Shown here piece after piece: positions 8,641 through 18,884 of a DNA stretch of 64,000 nt. The notes under the pieces were generated by a model. That model did not search any database, was not told the origin of the DNA, and saw only the letters and a program-made list of their open reading frames with translations. This DNA comes from Psychrobacillus sp. FSL K6-4046. GTDB taxonomy: Bacteria; Bacillota; Bacilli; Bacillales_A; Planococcaceae. The position numbers and the translations under genes are program-made. The stretch lies in assembly GCF_038624605.1 (NCBI RefSeq), contig NZ_CP152020.1, forward strand, positions 2,721,312 through 2,785,311. The letters run 5' to 3'. Each line of letters opens with the position of its first letter. Positions within the stretch are counted from its first letter, which is position 1.

Positions 8641-8904
8641 ATTTTTAACCAAATTATTTAGCGGAGCACAGCCTTTGTTTCCAATATTTTTAATAAGTGG
8701 TTTATTGAGGTATCGAAAGTCAATTAGATGAACTCAGAAAAAATTTTTTCACTTTAAAAATACGTAATGAACCATTGGTATGACTACATTTTAAGAGGGA
8801 GTCGCCACCTTCCACTCCAATCAACTAGTATTTTCATATGAGAAACTTAATGTAGCGTCTAAAAACTAGATTAGAGGAATTTACCTCAATATCATTCCAA
8901 ATAA

Positions 8905-8942
8905 CAAAATACCTCAAAAGATTTATATCTCGAGGTATTTTG
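8905..8942 (-). terminator. Terminator of the polysaccharide deacetylase gene
   Basis: Perfect 11-bp stem CAAAATACCTC/GAGGTATTTTG located 21 bp beyond the minus-strand stop codon at 8963. Confidence 0.8.
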
Positions 8943-8962
8943 TCAGAACTAGATTCGAAAAA

Positions 8963-9808
8963 TTATTCTATCGTTTTAATAGTTTTTGGATCAATCAATT
9001 CATACCCTTTTGCTCGTAAGCCTTCTACAATTTTCGAAAGAGCTGCTGCGGTCCATTCTCGATCATGCATTAGCAAATTTGCTCCGTCTACTAGATACTC
9101 CGTATTAACCATAATATCTGCTAAACTGTTAGCCTCCATATATTGTTTCTCCCAATCGTATCCATATGTCCAATTCATCAAGACCATTCCTTCTTGATGA
9201 ACCAAGGACTTACTAAAATCAGTATTTACACCAAAAGGAGCTCGGAAAAATTTAGGCTTCTCACCGATCACTGCTTCTATCGTCTCGTTTACTTTAATTA
9301 TTTCTTCTTGTTGCTGTTCTTCACTGCTATTTTTTAAATTCGCGTGTGTTTGAGTGTGATTTCCAATAGAAAAGCCTAAATCATATATCTCTTTTAAATT
9401 AGCTTGTTCTTCCTCTGAATCTATGAAATGACCATTCACAAAAAAGATAGCTGGAGCATCAAGTTCTTTTAATGTTTTCGCCATTTCGACAGCATATTTA
9501 TCTGGAGCATCGTCAATCGTTAAAAGCACAGCCTTAGGATTCGCATCAGCAATTGGTTTTATCGTCCAATTTGCCTCATTAATTTCATACTTTATTTCTG
9601 AAACTGGTTCTTCCTCAATAACTTCCTCTACAGGCTTTATTTCTTCCACTTTTTCAGTTTCTTCCGGCTTTGTTTCTACCGTTTCTTTATTAACTTCATT
9701 TTTTTCTCCAAGCTCTTTTTGAACTTCCGTTGTTTCTGCATTACATCCTACTAATAAAATAGTTAGTGCTGCGGGTAATAACCAAGTTGTAAGTTTCAAT
9801 ATAATCAC
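8963..9808 (-). CDS. Polysaccharide deacetylase lipoprotein (NodB domain)
   Basis: Secreted lipoprotein with a NodB-type deacetylase domain acting on cell-wall or other N-acetylated polysaccharide. A short signal peptide ends in the lipobox ILLVGC, followed by a Glu/Lys/Val-rich linker of about 50 residues and the catalytic domain. Motifs: LLTIDDAP (usually TFDDGP, metal/catalytic aspartates kept), NHTQTHAN with the two metal histidines, FFRAPFG, YGYDW and LLMHD. GTG at 9808 is preferred over ATG at 9811 because AAGGG is only 2 nt from the ATG. Exact substrate is unknown. Confidence 0.88.
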   Translation of the reverse strand: MIILKLTTWLLPAALTILLVGCNAETTEVQKELGEKNEVNKETVETKPEETEKVEEIKPVEEVIEEEPVSEIKYEINEANWTIKPIADANPKAVLLTIDDAPDKYAVEMAKTLKELDAPAIFFVNGHFIDSEEEQANLKEIYDLGFSIGNHTQTHANLKNSSEEQQQEEIIKVNETIEAVIGEKPKFFRAPFGVNTDFSKSLVHQEGMVLMNWTYGYDWEKQYMEANSLADIMVNTEYLVDGANLLMHDREWTAAALSKIVEGLRAKGYELIDPKTIKTIE

Positions 9809-9844
9809 CATATCCCTTCTATTTCCATTCTAACAGTCAAAAAG

Positions 9845-9875
9845 AAAACCGTGTAGAGTATTTCTACACGGTTTT
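9845..9875 (-). terminator. Terminator of the pdhABCD operon
   Basis: Perfect 13-bp stem AAAACCGTGTAGA/TCTACACGGTTTT with a 5-nt loop, followed on the minus strand by a T-rich tract, 13 bp beyond the pdhD stop. Confidence 0.92.
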
Positions 9876-9888
9876 ATCGACCTACTTA

Positions 9889-11301
9889 TTATTTAGATAG
9901 AATATGGATTGGGTGACCCATTACTACTTCTGCAGCTTCCATTGCAATTTCTCCAAGCGTTGGATGTGCATGAATAGTCATAGCGATATCCTCAACCGTC
10001 ATACCTGCTTCAATTGCTAAACCAAGTTCAGCGATCATATCAGATGCACCTTGACCTACGATTTGAGCGCCAAGTAATAATCCATCTTCTTTACGTGAAA
10101 CAAGTTTTACAAAGCCTTCTGTCGCGTTAAGAGCAAGTGCACGACCGTTAGCTCCGAACGGGAACTTACCAGCTGCTACATCAAATCCTTGTTCTTTTGC
10201 TTGTGCTTCAGATAAACCAACTGTAGCTAGCTCTGGATCTGTGAAGCAAACAGCTGGAATTGCAAGATAATCTACAACAGATGATTGACCAGCAATCGCT
10301 TCAGCAGCTACTTTACCTTCATAAGAAGCTTTGTGAGCAAGCTGTGGCCCCGCTACTACATCACCGATAGCAAAGATATTGCTAATGCTAGTGCGACATT
10401 GCTTATCTACTTCGATTAATCCGCGTTCTGCAAATTTAATACCAAGCTCTTCTAAACCAATTTCATCGGTGTTAGGGCGGCGGCCAACTGTAACTAATAC
10501 ATAGTCAGCTTCCACTTTTTTCTCTTCTCCACCAACTTCATAAGTTACGACTACGCCAGTATCAGATTCTTCAACACCTTTTGCAGATGCTTTCACTACC
10601 ATATCTACGCCTTTTTTCTTCAAGCCTTTTTTAACAATAGTAGTCATTTGTTTTTCGAAGCCAGCTAAAATATCGTCTCCGCCTTCGATAATTGTAACTT
10701 GTGAACCTAGGTTAGCATATGCAGAACCTAACTCAGTTCCAATGTACCCTCCACCAATTACTACTAATTTTTCAGGTACCTCTTGAAGATTTAAAGCACC
10801 AGTTGAGTTAATAACACGTTTTGTATATTTAAATGTTGGAATTTCTACTGGACGAGATCCAGTAGCGATTATCGCATGTTTAAAAGTATAAGTTTGTGCA
10901 GACTTCTCATCCATTACACGAACTGTATTTGCATCAACAAAGTAAGCTTCACCAGAAACCACTTCAATATTGTTACCTTTTAATAATCCGGAAACACCGC
11001 TAGTTAATTTTTTCACAACACTTTCTTTGAAAGCTTGTGCTTTTGAAAAGTCAATTTTAACATCAGATGCCGTGATACCCATGTCATCTGAATGTTTTGC
11101 TTGTTCAAAACGGTGACCAACTGAGATTAACGCTTTAGAAGGGATACACCCTACGTTTAAGCATACTCCACCGATATGTTCTTTCTCTACAACTACTACC
11201 TTTTGTCCTGTTTGTGCAGCACGAATTGCAGCTACATAACCTCCAGGACCTGAACCTATTACTAAAGTATCTGTTTCAATCGGGAAATCTCCTACTACCA
11301 T
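9889..11301 (-). CDS. pdhD: Dihydrolipoamide dehydrogenase, E3 of pyruvate dehydrogenase
   Basis: 470-residue FAD disulfide oxidoreductase that reoxidises the lipoyl arm of E2 with NAD+. FAD-binding [10 protein letters not shown] near residue 16, the redox pair C47/C52 in [13 protein letters not shown], the second dinucleotide motif [13 protein letters not shown], and the C-terminal HAHPTLGE with the catalytic His-Glu are visible. It is the last gene of pdhABCD, 3 bp after pdhC, and may also serve other 2-oxoacid complexes. Confidence 0.97.
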   Translation of the reverse strand: MVVGDFPIETDTLVIGSGPGGYVAAIRAAQTGQKVVVVEKEHIGGVCLNVGCIPSKALISVGHRFEQAKHSDDMGITASDVKIDFSKAQAFKESVVKKLTSGVSGLLKGNNIEVVSGEAYFVDANTVRVMDEKSAQTYTFKHAIIATGSRPVEIPTFKYTKRVINSTGALNLQEVPEKLVVIGGGYIGTELGSAYANLGSQVTIIEGGDDILAGFEKQMTTIVKKGLKKKGVDMVVKASAKGVEESDTGVVVTYEVGGEEKKVEADYVLVTVGRRPNTDEIGLEELGIKFAERGLIEVDKQCRTSISNIFAIGDVVAGPQLAHKASYEGKVAAEAIAGQSSVVDYLAIPAVCFTDPELATVGLSEAQAKEQGFDVAAGKFPFGANGRALALNATEGFVKLVSRKEDGLLLGAQIVGQGASDMIAELGLAIEAGMTVEDIAMTIHAHPTLGEIAMEAAEVVMGHPIHILSK

Positions 11302-11304
11302 TTT

Positions 11305-12666
11305 TTACGCCTCCATTAATAATAATTCTGGACTGCTTAATAAACGTTTTATATGGTTCAACGCATGTTGGGCAGTCGCACCATCGATCATGCGATGATC
11401 AAAGCTCAATGATAATGCTAACACAGGAGCGGCTACAATTTCACTATTTTTTATTACAGGTTTTTCTGAAATTCGACCAATTCCGAGGATTGCCACTTCC
11501 GGATGGTTGATAACAGGTGTAAACCATTGTCCACCAGCAGAGCCAATATTAGAAATTGAGCATGATGCACCCTTCATCTCAGCTGGAGATAATTTGCCGT
11601 CTCTAGCTTTTGTAGCTAATGAATTAATTTCGTCAGAGATTGTAAATACTGATTTACGATCTGCATTCTTAATAACAGGCACTAACAATCCTTTTTCTGT
11701 ATCCGCTGCTATCCCTATGTTGTAATAATGCTTTTGGATAACTTCGTTTGTATCATCATCATACGAAGTATTTAAGGCTGGGAATTCACGCAATGTACTT
11801 ACTAAAGCTTTCACTACATAAGGTAAATAAGTTAACTTGATATTTTTCTCTGCAGCTATTTCTTTGAATTTCTTGCGATGTGCAACTAGCTCAGTAACAT
11901 CCACTTCATCCATAAGCGTTACATGTGGTGCAGTATGCTTGGAATTAACCATTGCTTTTGCAATTGCCTTACGCATTGGAGATAGTTTCTCACGAGTTTC
12001 AGGGAATTCTCCTTCTAAGCTAACTGGTGCAGAAGATTTTGTTTCTTGCACTTTCTCCTGTTCAGCAGCTGGTGCTGTAGATGTAGCTTCTTCAACTGAT
12101 TGGTCTCCAGAAAGGAATGCTTCAATGTCCTCTTTAAGGATTCGACCGTTTTTGCCAGTACCATTTACGTCTGCAATATTCACTTCTTTTTCACGAGCAA
12201 ATTTACGAACGGAAGGCATCGCGATTACACGAGTGTCGCCTTTAGGTTTAACCTCTGTAGTTTCAGTCTTTTCTTTAGTAGGTGTAGAAGGTTGCTGATT
12301 TTTAGAAGCATCAACTGCTTCTTTCTCCACTTCCTTGCCATCCTCTAAAGTAGATTGTACTTGAGCTTCTGTTTTTTCTTCACCACTGTGGTCTCCTTTA
12401 AATTGAAGATCCTCATAGCCTGGTGCATCCAACTTAACTAGTACGTCGCCAACTACAGCAACTGTTCCTTCGCTTACCAACACGTCTGTTACTTTTCCTT
12501 TTACAGGTGAAGGAATTTCTACTACAGCTTTATCATTTTGTACTTCGCAAAGGATATCGTCCTCATCAACTTCGTCACCGGCCTTAACAAACCATTTAAC
12601 GATTTCTCCTTCATGTATACCTTCTCCAATATCCGGTAGGCGGAATTCAAATGCCAAAGTGCTCAC
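11305..12666 (-). CDS. pdhC: Dihydrolipoamide acetyltransferase, E2 of pyruvate dehydrogenase
   Basis: 453-residue E2 core, transferring acetyl groups to CoA. One lipoyl domain (residues 1-80) with the lipoylated K46 in QNDKAVVE, a Glu/Thr/Pro-rich linker, the peripheral subunit-binding domain ([19 protein letters not shown], about 150-190), a second linker, and the catalytic domain ending with [12 protein letters not shown], where H424 and D428 are catalytic. One lipoyl domain is usual for Bacillus E2. Spacing to pdhB is 21 bp and to pdhD 3 bp. Confidence 0.97.
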   Translation of the reverse strand: MSTLAFEFRLPDIGEGIHEGEIVKWFVKAGDEVDEDDILCEVQNDKAVVEIPSPVKGKVTDVLVSEGTVAVVGDVLVKLDAPGYEDLQFKGDHSGEEKTEAQVQSTLEDGKEVEKEAVDASKNQQPSTPTKEKTETTEVKPKGDTRVIAMPSVRKFAREKEVNIADVNGTGKNGRILKEDIEAFLSGDQSVEEATSTAPAAEQEKVQETKSSAPVSLEGEFPETREKLSPMRKAIAKAMVNSKHTAPHVTLMDEVDVTELVAHRKKFKEIAAEKNIKLTYLPYVVKALVSTLREFPALNTSYDDDTNEVIQKHYYNIGIAADTEKGLLVPVIKNADRKSVFTISDEINSLATKARDGKLSPAEMKGASCSISNIGSAGGQWFTPVINHPEVAILGIGRISEKPVIKNSEIVAAPVLALSLSFDHRMIDGATAQHALNHIKRLLSSPELLLMEA

Positions 12667-12687
12667 CCTTTCTATTGTTCGTTTCTT

Positions 12688-13665
12688 TTAGAAATTTAAT
12701 ACTTTCTTTGCTGTTTCCATTATATCTTTAGAGTTTGGTAACCAAACTGTCTCTGCTTGAGAGAATGGGAATACAGTATCTGGTGCAGCCACACGTAGAA
12801 CTGGAGCCTCTAGGCTTAGAATAGCTCTCTCTGTAATTTCTGCAACAACGTTTGCTGCAATACCAGCTTGTTTTTGCGCCTCTTGTACAACAATTGCGCG
12901 GTTTGTTTTTTCTACAGAAGCAATGATTGTTTCGATATCTAATGGTTGTACAGTACGAAGATCCACAACTTCAACAGAGTGTCCTTCTTTTTCTAGTTCC
13001 TCAGCTGCTTTCAAGCTTTCTTGAACCATTGCACCATAAGCAATGATCGTTAAATCAGTACCTTCACGTTTCACGTCTGCTTTTCCAAGAGGAATAGTAT
13101 ACTCTTCCTCAGGAACTTCACCGCGGAAAGAACGATATAATTTCATATGTTCTAAGAAAATAACTGGATCATTATCACGAATAGCGGATATTAGTAAACC
13201 CTTTGCATCGTAAGGTGTAGATGGAATAACCACTTTCACACCAGGAGTTGAAGTCATTAAAAGCTCCAAGCTATCTGCGTGCATTTCTGGTGTATGAACT
13301 CCTCCACCAAAAGGTGAACGTATAGTTACTGGTGCATTAAAAGCACCACCTGTACGGAAACGCATACGAGATAATTGTCCACTAATTGAATCCATCACTT
13401 CATATACGAAACCAAAGAATTGGATTTCAGGAACAGGACGGAATCCTTGTAACGAAAGACCAACTGCTAGTCCACCAATACCTGACTCTGCAAGTGGTGT
13501 ATCAAATACACGATCTTCCCCAAATTCTTTTTGTAGCCCTTCAGTTGCACGGAATACTCCGCCGTTATTACCAACGTCTTCGCCGAAGACTAACACATTT
13601 TCATCATTTTTAAGCTCAGTACGGAGAGCATCCGTAATCGCTTGAATCATCGTCATTTGCGCCAT
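12688..13665 (-). CDS. pdhB: Pyruvate dehydrogenase E1 beta subunit
   Basis: 325-residue beta subunit of the thiamine-diphosphate E1 heterotetramer that decarboxylates pyruvate. Typical segments: [39 protein letters not shown] and [18 protein letters not shown], then [11 protein letters not shown]. Starts 3 bp after the pdhA stop, so translation is probably coupled. Length matches the Bacillus protein. Confidence 0.97.
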   Translation of the reverse strand: MAQMTMIQAITDALRTELKNDENVLVFGEDVGNNGGVFRATEGLQKEFGEDRVFDTPLAESGIGGLAVGLSLQGFRPVPEIQFFGFVYEVMDSISGQLSRMRFRTGGAFNAPVTIRSPFGGGVHTPEMHADSLELLMTSTPGVKVVIPSTPYDAKGLLISAIRDNDPVIFLEHMKLYRSFRGEVPEEEYTIPLGKADVKREGTDLTIIAYGAMVQESLKAAEELEKEGHSVEVVDLRTVQPLDIETIIASVEKTNRAIVVQEAQKQAGIAANVVAEITERAILSLEAPVLRVAAPDTVFPFSQAETVWLPNSKDIMETAKKVLNF

Positions 13666-13668
13666 TGG

Positions 13669-14850
<1,182 letters not shown>

Positions 14851-14852
14851 TT

Positions 14853-14881
14853 AGTATACTCAAGAATAAATGGTCGGTCAA
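14853..14881 (-). promoter_or_regulatory. SigA promoter of pdhABCD
   Basis: TTGACC (14876-14881) and TATACT (14853-14858) on the minus strand with a 17-bp spacer; each box matches consensus in five of six positions. The predicted start near 14846 leaves a 65-nt leader before pdhA. Confidence 0.8.
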
Positions 14882-15330
14882 TCATCTAGAACTCTACCAT
14901 TTTTATATTAGAATATTAAAAAAGTTTAATTCTGTACTACTCATTAATTTAATCTGTACTATATCAGTTTGAAGAAATCGCCTGATTTTTATTACACCTT
15001 TAGCACCTTTTTCAAACAGAATTTCTATACTGGTATATAAACCACCTTTTCGATATACATACCACCTCTCCTATTTTTTACACATTTTTTATTTTTATGC
15101 TCATAGAAAATCACCTTAAAGATTAATAGGATAACCTAATAAAAATTCTAGTGATTCACTTTCCGTTACAACTCGACCATTAATAATCAGTCTCTATATG
15201 TTTTGACTCCTAATGTTGAGCTTATCGCTCACCCAGAGGAAAGCTTCTGGGTGGTGCGGAAATCAACCTTCAGATTAAAAAATTTATTTGCATCATATAA
15301 ATCAACCCTCCCCTTTATCAGAGCCTAAAT
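14882..15330. other. Intergenic region between pdhA and ykyA
   Basis: About 450 bp of AT-rich sequence, with no coding frame carrying a ribosome site. The right part (about 15210-15310) contains a palindromic segment with the 8-bp hairpin CACCCAGA/TCTGGGTG (15232-15254) and a 23-bp element that recurs inverted near 16.8 kb. Confidence 0.55.
15225..15310 (+). repeat. Degenerate dispersed palindromic repeat
   Basis: Contains TATCGCTCACCCAGAGG and, 30 bp later, TTGCATCATATAAATCAACC. The reverse complement of 16796-16880 carries the same two blocks in the same order (TTCGCTCA..., TTGCATCATAAATCAACC), so these are two opposed copies flanking ykyA-def. Confidence 0.45.
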
Positions 15331-15339
15331 ATAAAAATA

Positions 15340-15377
15340 CCCCGCAAATGTTAATTATGTTACTAACATTTGCGGGG
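15340..15377 (-). terminator. Terminator of ykyA
   Basis: Perfect 14-bp stem CCCCGCAAATGTTA/TAACATTTGCGGGG with a 10-nt loop, followed on the minus strand by TATTTTTAT, 22 bp past the ykyA stop. Confidence 0.92.
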
Positions 15378-15399
15378 CAACTATTCATAAGGCAATCTA

Positions 15400-16044
15400 T
15401 TATTCTTCTTTTTGAAGTGTGGAAAAAGCCTGATCTTTTACTTCATTTAATTGTTTTGTTAAATCATTAAATTCTTGAACTGCTTGTTGAACTGCTTCAT
15501 TCTGCTTATTAACCTCTGCAACCTGTTCTTGAATTTTAGATACGTCCGCTTCTTCGTCTAAAAGCATATTATAAAGAGCGTCTTGTAAGCTTGCAAGAGA
15601 GTTATATTGTTCAACCAACTTATCGTAAGAATCATATCGATTTTTAAAAGCATCTTCTACTGAACGGATACTTTCCTTTTCGGATTCCTCTTTAGCATCA
15701 GAAATAACTGACTCTAGTTTTGTAAGCTTATCCTTTGCTTTAGATATGGAATCCTTTTCTTTTTCTACCAGTGTCATACGTTCTTCTAATAGATTAGCAG
15801 TTGCATCTACTTGAGCACTAAGCTCTTCTTTTTGGTCCTGAGTTAATTCCATCATGCTTTGAAAATTTCCCTGTTCCTTTAACTCTGTTTCCTTCAAGGA
15901 AGTCTGAACTTCTCTATAGCCTTCTTCTGCTTCATAGATTTCAGTTAAAGCATCAGATAATTTTTCCTGAGTACTTTCTCCAAAAGAGCAGGCAGACAAT
16001 AGTAAAAGTGACATGAAAGGAACCACGAATATTAATTTTTTCAT
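15400..16044 (-). CDS. ykyA: YkyA family lipoprotein (putative cell-wall binding)
   Basis: 214-residue lipoprotein: basic N-terminus, hydrophobic segment, lipobox LLLSAC, then an almost continuously charged, coiled-coil-like region rich in Glu, Lys and Gln. The family (Pfam YkyA) is described as a putative cell-wall binding lipoprotein of unknown role. The start at 16044 is chosen over a frame start at 16071 because AGGAGGT lies 7 nt upstream of this ATG and the signal peptide then begins with MKK. Located between pdhA and def as in Bacillus subtilis. Confidence 0.88.
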   Translation of the reverse strand: MKKLIFVVPFMSLLLLSACSFGESTQEKLSDALTEIYEAEEGYREVQTSLKETELKEQGNFQSMMELTQDQKEELSAQVDATANLLEERMTLVEKEKDSISKAKDKLTKLESVISDAKEESEKESIRSVEDAFKNRYDSYDKLVEQYNSLASLQDALYNMLLDEEADVSKIQEQVAEVNKQNEAVQQAVQEFNDLTKQLNEVKDQAFSTLQKEE

Positions 16045-16142
16045 TCCGTAACCTCCTATACCCATTTTCAACTATAATTGTTCTAGTTACTAAATTCAAC
16101 TGACTTATATACCTTTTTGTTTAGTAAAACGACATAATTCGA

Positions 16143-16148
16143 TATAAT
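16143..16148 (+). promoter_or_regulatory. -10 box of the def promoter
   Basis: Perfect TATAAT; the -35 candidate TTTAGT (16120-16125) is weak but spaced 17 bp. Transcription would start near 16155, which rules out the upstream ATG at 16155 as the translation start. Confidence 0.55.
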
Positions 16149-16178
16149 AGAAATATGAAATTTGAAAGGACGATCAAG

Positions 16179-16736
16179 ATGATTTTAATGCCTAACATTA
16201 TTAGAGATGGACATCCTACTCTACGCAAGAAAACGGAAGAGCTTACCTTTCCACTCACTGAGGATGAAAAAGCTCTGGCACATGATTTATTGGAGTACGT
16301 TATAAATAGCCAAGATGATGAAATGGTGAAAAAATACAACCTTCGTCCTGGAATTGGAATTGCTGCACCCCAAGTAAACCAATCTAAAAGAATGTTTGCC
16401 ATACACCTAATGGATGAGAACGATCAGGAAATAAGCTTTGTTGCAGTTAACCCTAAAATTATTAGCCATTCCGTAGAAAAAACATATATACCTTCTGGTG
16501 AAGGCTGTCTATCTGTAGACGAAGTTATTGAAGGGTATGTTCCTCGATATGCCAGAATTACAGCAACTGGATTTTATCCAGATGGAACTCCATTTAAGAA
16601 ACGTCTAAAAGGTCTGGCTGCTATCGCCTTCCAACATGAATTAGACCATTTGAATGGCATTATGTTTTATGACCATATCAATCCACAAAACCCTTATGCG
16701 GAAATAGCAGATGCATTTCCTTACGAAAATAAATAA
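16179..16736 (+). CDS. def: Peptide deformylase
   Basis: 185-residue Fe/Zn hydrolase that removes the formyl group from nascent proteins. All three motifs are present: GIGIAAPQ (Q65), EGCLS with metal ligand C110, and QHELDHLNG with H153, E154 and H157. Residues and length match the Bacillus YkrB/DefB type. The frame reaches back to an ATG at 16155, but the start at 16179 has AAGGA 8 nt upstream and matches relatives. A terminator follows directly. Confidence 0.95.
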   Translation: MILMPNIIRDGHPTLRKKTEELTFPLTEDEKALAHDLLEYVINSQDDEMVKKYNLRPGIGIAAPQVNQSKRMFAIHLMDENDQEISFVAVNPKIISHSVEKTYIPSGEGCLSVDEVIEGYVPRYARITATGFYPDGTPFKKRLKGLAAIAFQHELDHLNGIMFYDHINPQNPYAEIADAFPYENK

Positions 16737-16740
16737 TTAA

Positions 16741-16774
16741 AAAGATTGGCCTCTACGGAGACCAATCTTTTTTT
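16741..16774 (+). terminator. Terminator of def
   Basis: Stem AAAGATTGG/CCAATCTTT, extended by CTC/GAG inside, followed by a long T run, 4 bp after the def stop. Confidence 0.92.
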
Positions 16775-16795
16775 AATAAGGCTATGTTAAAGAGC

Positions 16796-16880
16796 AGGGT
16801 TGATTTATGATGCAAAGAAATCTTAATTGATTTTTCGCTCATATCGCGGACGATTTTTCGTGTTGTGAGCGAAAAGCGCT
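16796..16880 (-). repeat. Dispersed palindromic repeat, inverted partner of the 15.2 kb copy
   Basis: Holds TTTTCGCTCA (16845 region) paired with TGAGCGAAAA about 20 bp later, and AGGGTTGATTTATGATGC, the reverse complement of a block at 15.29 kb. TTGATTTTTCGCTCATATC also resembles the left part of the repeat near 21.13 kb. The rest of the 16775-17060 gap shows no gene. Confidence 0.5.
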
Positions 16881-17060
16881 AATAAATATACTCGCATAAA
16901 CTAAGTTGAAATACTGTCAACAACCCTAATTTCATCATCTATTTATGTTCTTAATAGCCATTTGAATGTTCCTTTGTTTAGTTAATCAAAATCAACCAAT
17001 AACTTGAACAAAGCTTTTCATAATAAACGCTCCGCTCTCCGCTCCTAAAGCAACTACCCA

Positions 17061-17996
17061 TTAGTTTATATCGGACAATTTTGGCATAGCAGACAACGCT
17101 CCAAAGTTTGTAGCACAAATAGATCCGAGCTTATTCCCAAAAGCAATATATCTGATCCATTCTTCCCTAGTTTCAGGCTTACCTTCTGACTGGATTTTTG
17201 ATAGAATTCCTGCCATAAATGCATCTCCAGCACCGGTTGTATCAACAGCTATTACCTTTTCAGTTGGAATATGAACCAGTTCCCCTTCGATCATGGCGTA
17301 TGTTCCATTTGCTCCTACTGTTACAAGGATTACGGAAATATTATATTCCGCTAATCTATTAAGACCCTCTAATTGAGTATTAGCTTGAGTTAAAAAGAGA
17401 AGTTCTTCCTCCGTGATTTTAAATATATCTACGTCATGAAGAAACGAACAAATTGTCTCTCTGCATTGCTGTTCAGTATTCCATCTTAAAGGGCGAATAT
17501 TAGCATCAAACGATATTAGCGCACTAGATTTCTTCACTTCATCTACTATTTTTCTAGTAGTCTCTCTAGCGATTGCATGAAATAATGTCCCAGAGCAAAA
17601 ATGGAAAGCACTTGCTTGATTAAAAGCATTCAAGTCTATCATAGAGAAATCTACTTGTAAGTCAGGGGTATCATCTAAATAAGTATGAAAATGACGATCG
17701 TTATTTTCTGTTAAGTGCACATAAACTCCACTTATAGATTTTTCCGGGTCGACCTGTATATAAGAAAGGTCAACTCCTTCTGCTTCTAGCTCCCTTTTCA
17801 CAAATTTAGAGGTATCATCTTCTCCGATAATAGTTATAAAAGAGGAAGAAGAGCCTAGTCTGCCAATACCTGCAGCTACATTTACAGTGGCTCCCCCTAA
17901 AAACTTTTTAAAGCTCTTATTTGTCTGATCCTTTGAAATATAGTCAACAAAGGCATCGCCATATACTAATACGTACTTATTACTTTGCTCTATCAT
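17061..17996 (-). CDS. PfkB-family carbohydrate kinase (fructokinase-like)
   Basis: 311-residue ribokinase-fold sugar kinase. The substrate-side motif GGATVNVAAGIGRLG is near residue 34 and the ATP/anion-hole motif DTTGAGDAFMAGIL near residue 245, with the catalytic aspartate in TTGAGD. Fructose, an aminoimidazole riboside or a related sugar are all possible substrates. It lies 11 bp downstream of ykrA and is probably cotranscribed, pairing a kinase with a HAD phosphatase. Confidence 0.88.
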   Translation of the reverse strand: MIEQSNKYVLVYGDAFVDYISKDQTNKSFKKFLGGATVNVAAGIGRLGSSSSFITIIGEDDTSKFVKRELEAEGVDLSYIQVDPEKSISGVYVHLTENNDRHFHTYLDDTPDLQVDFSMIDLNAFNQASAFHFCSGTLFHAIARETTRKIVDEVKKSSALISFDANIRPLRWNTEQQCRETICSFLHDVDIFKITEEELLFLTQANTQLEGLNRLAEYNISVILVTVGANGTYAMIEGELVHIPTEKVIAVDTTGAGDAFMAGILSKIQSEGKPETREEWIRYIAFGNKLGSICATNFGALSAMPKLSDIN

Positions 17997-18007
17997 GTGA
18001 TACTCCT

Positions 18008-18781
18008 TTAAATTAGCTTTAATTGCCTCATCGCATTTACTAAACCATTTTCTGAGACATGTTCTGTAACGATTGTTGCGTGTTTTTTAAGTTCATCTAC
18101 AGCATTTCCCATAGCTACACCTGTACCTACGAACTTCAGCATTTCTACATCATTTAATCCGTCCCCGAATGCAACTGCATTTTGACGAGTTTCTCCTAAG
18201 TATTCTAAAAGTATCTCAATCCCAACAGCTTTAGACATGCCCTTAGGGAGCACATCACAAGATACTCTGTGCCATCTTACAAAGGACAAGTTAGGAAATG
18301 CACGTTCATACTCCTCTTGTACTTCTTCTTCACAAAAGACAAGTGCCTGATGAATATCATTATTTAAATAAAAGTTTTCTGCCTGTCTCGGAAAACCAAC
18401 CTTTAATGTTGAAATACTTTCAATTACATCTTGATGATCAGGTACATTAGAAACCATCTCATGACTGTCCATATATACTAAAGGTTGGTCTTTCAAAGCT
18501 GCAAACTCCGAAAGTTTTTTTAGCTCTTCCTTATCTATAACACCTTTATGTATGGTTTTGCCCTCAAATTGAACAATTTGACCATTATAAGTTATATAAG
18601 AATCAATTTGAAGTTGATCTACGATTGCTTTAGCAAGAAATGGCGCCCTCCCAGTAGCAATTACAGTAATATGTCCATTTTCTCTCGCTTGTTTAAACGC
18701 TTCTTCTACCCCTTCAGGAATATTTTTCTCTAAATCTAAAATGGTTCCATCTATATCGAAAATCAATACTTTTTTTTTCAT
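18008..18781 (-). CDS. ykrA: Cof-type HAD hydrolase YkrA
   Basis: 257-residue HAD phosphatase of the Cof/Cap C2 class acting on small phosphorylated metabolites. Motif I FDIDGTI has nucleophile D9 and D11, motif II is VIATGRA, motif III a lysine in PKGMSKAVG, motif IV AFGDGLNDVEML. ATG at 18781 is chosen because AAAGGGAG precedes it; the longer frame would start from a TTG inside that ribosome site. Length equals Bacillus subtilis YkrA. Confidence 0.92.
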   Translation of the reverse strand: MKKKVLIFDIDGTILDLEKNIPEGVEEAFKQARENGHITVIATGRAPFLAKAIVDQLQIDSYITYNGQIVQFEGKTIHKGVIDKEELKKLSEFAALKDQPLVYMDSHEMVSNVPDHQDVIESISTLKVGFPRQAENFYLNNDIHQALVFCEEEVQEEYERAFPNLSFVRWHRVSCDVLPKGMSKAVGIEILLEYLGETRQNAVAFGDGLNDVEMLKFVGTGVAMGNAVDELKKHATIVTEHVSENGLVNAMRQLKLI

Positions 18782-18833
18782 TATTTTTTTCTCCCTTTTC
18801 AAGTTAAATTATTTGACTTTTCTGTTAAAATCC

Positions 18834-18862
18834 TTTACAAACTCCACAATTTCATATATAAT
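18834..18862 (+). promoter_or_regulatory. Strong SigA promoter of the small-peptide gene
   Basis: TTTACA (18834-18839), a 17-bp spacer and perfect TATAAT (18857-18862). Predicted start near 18869 leaves a leader of about 15 nt that is almost entirely ribosome site. Confidence 0.8.
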
Positions 18863-18884
18863 ACGTCATAAGGAGTGGATTGCC

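Larger units (their letters stand above)
7036..8801 (+). mobile_element. IS110-family insertion sequence, copy A
   Basis: Boundaries come from comparison with copy B near 21.2-23.0 kb. Similarity begins at GCTGGAG and stops in GGAGTCGCC, with GGAG at both junctions. The element carries one transposase gene, about 110 bp of 5' noncoding and about 375 bp of 3' noncoding sequence. No long terminal inverted repeats are visible, as expected for IS110. It sits inside the dispersed repeat described above. Confidence 0.8.
5050..8824 (-). repeat. GC-rich dispersed repeat, split by two insertion sequences
   Basis: Three pieces join into one repeat of about 125 bp: 5050-5107, 6995-7035 and 8798-8824. 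The pieces carry, in order on the plus strand, GGTGGACGCTTTCCGCC, GCCTCCTCGTCGCTACGCT, CCTGCGGGGTCTTCACC and GGAGTCGCCACCTTCC. This is the pattern of the palindromic noncoding repeats common in Bacillaceae and Planococcaceae genomes (recalled, not searched). The first junction holds the IS1182 element and the second the IS110 element. Confidence 0.65.

Noticed and set aside
18800-18802. TTG as the start of ykrA
   Set aside because: The codon lies within the ribosome binding site of the better ATG at 18781, which gives the family length.
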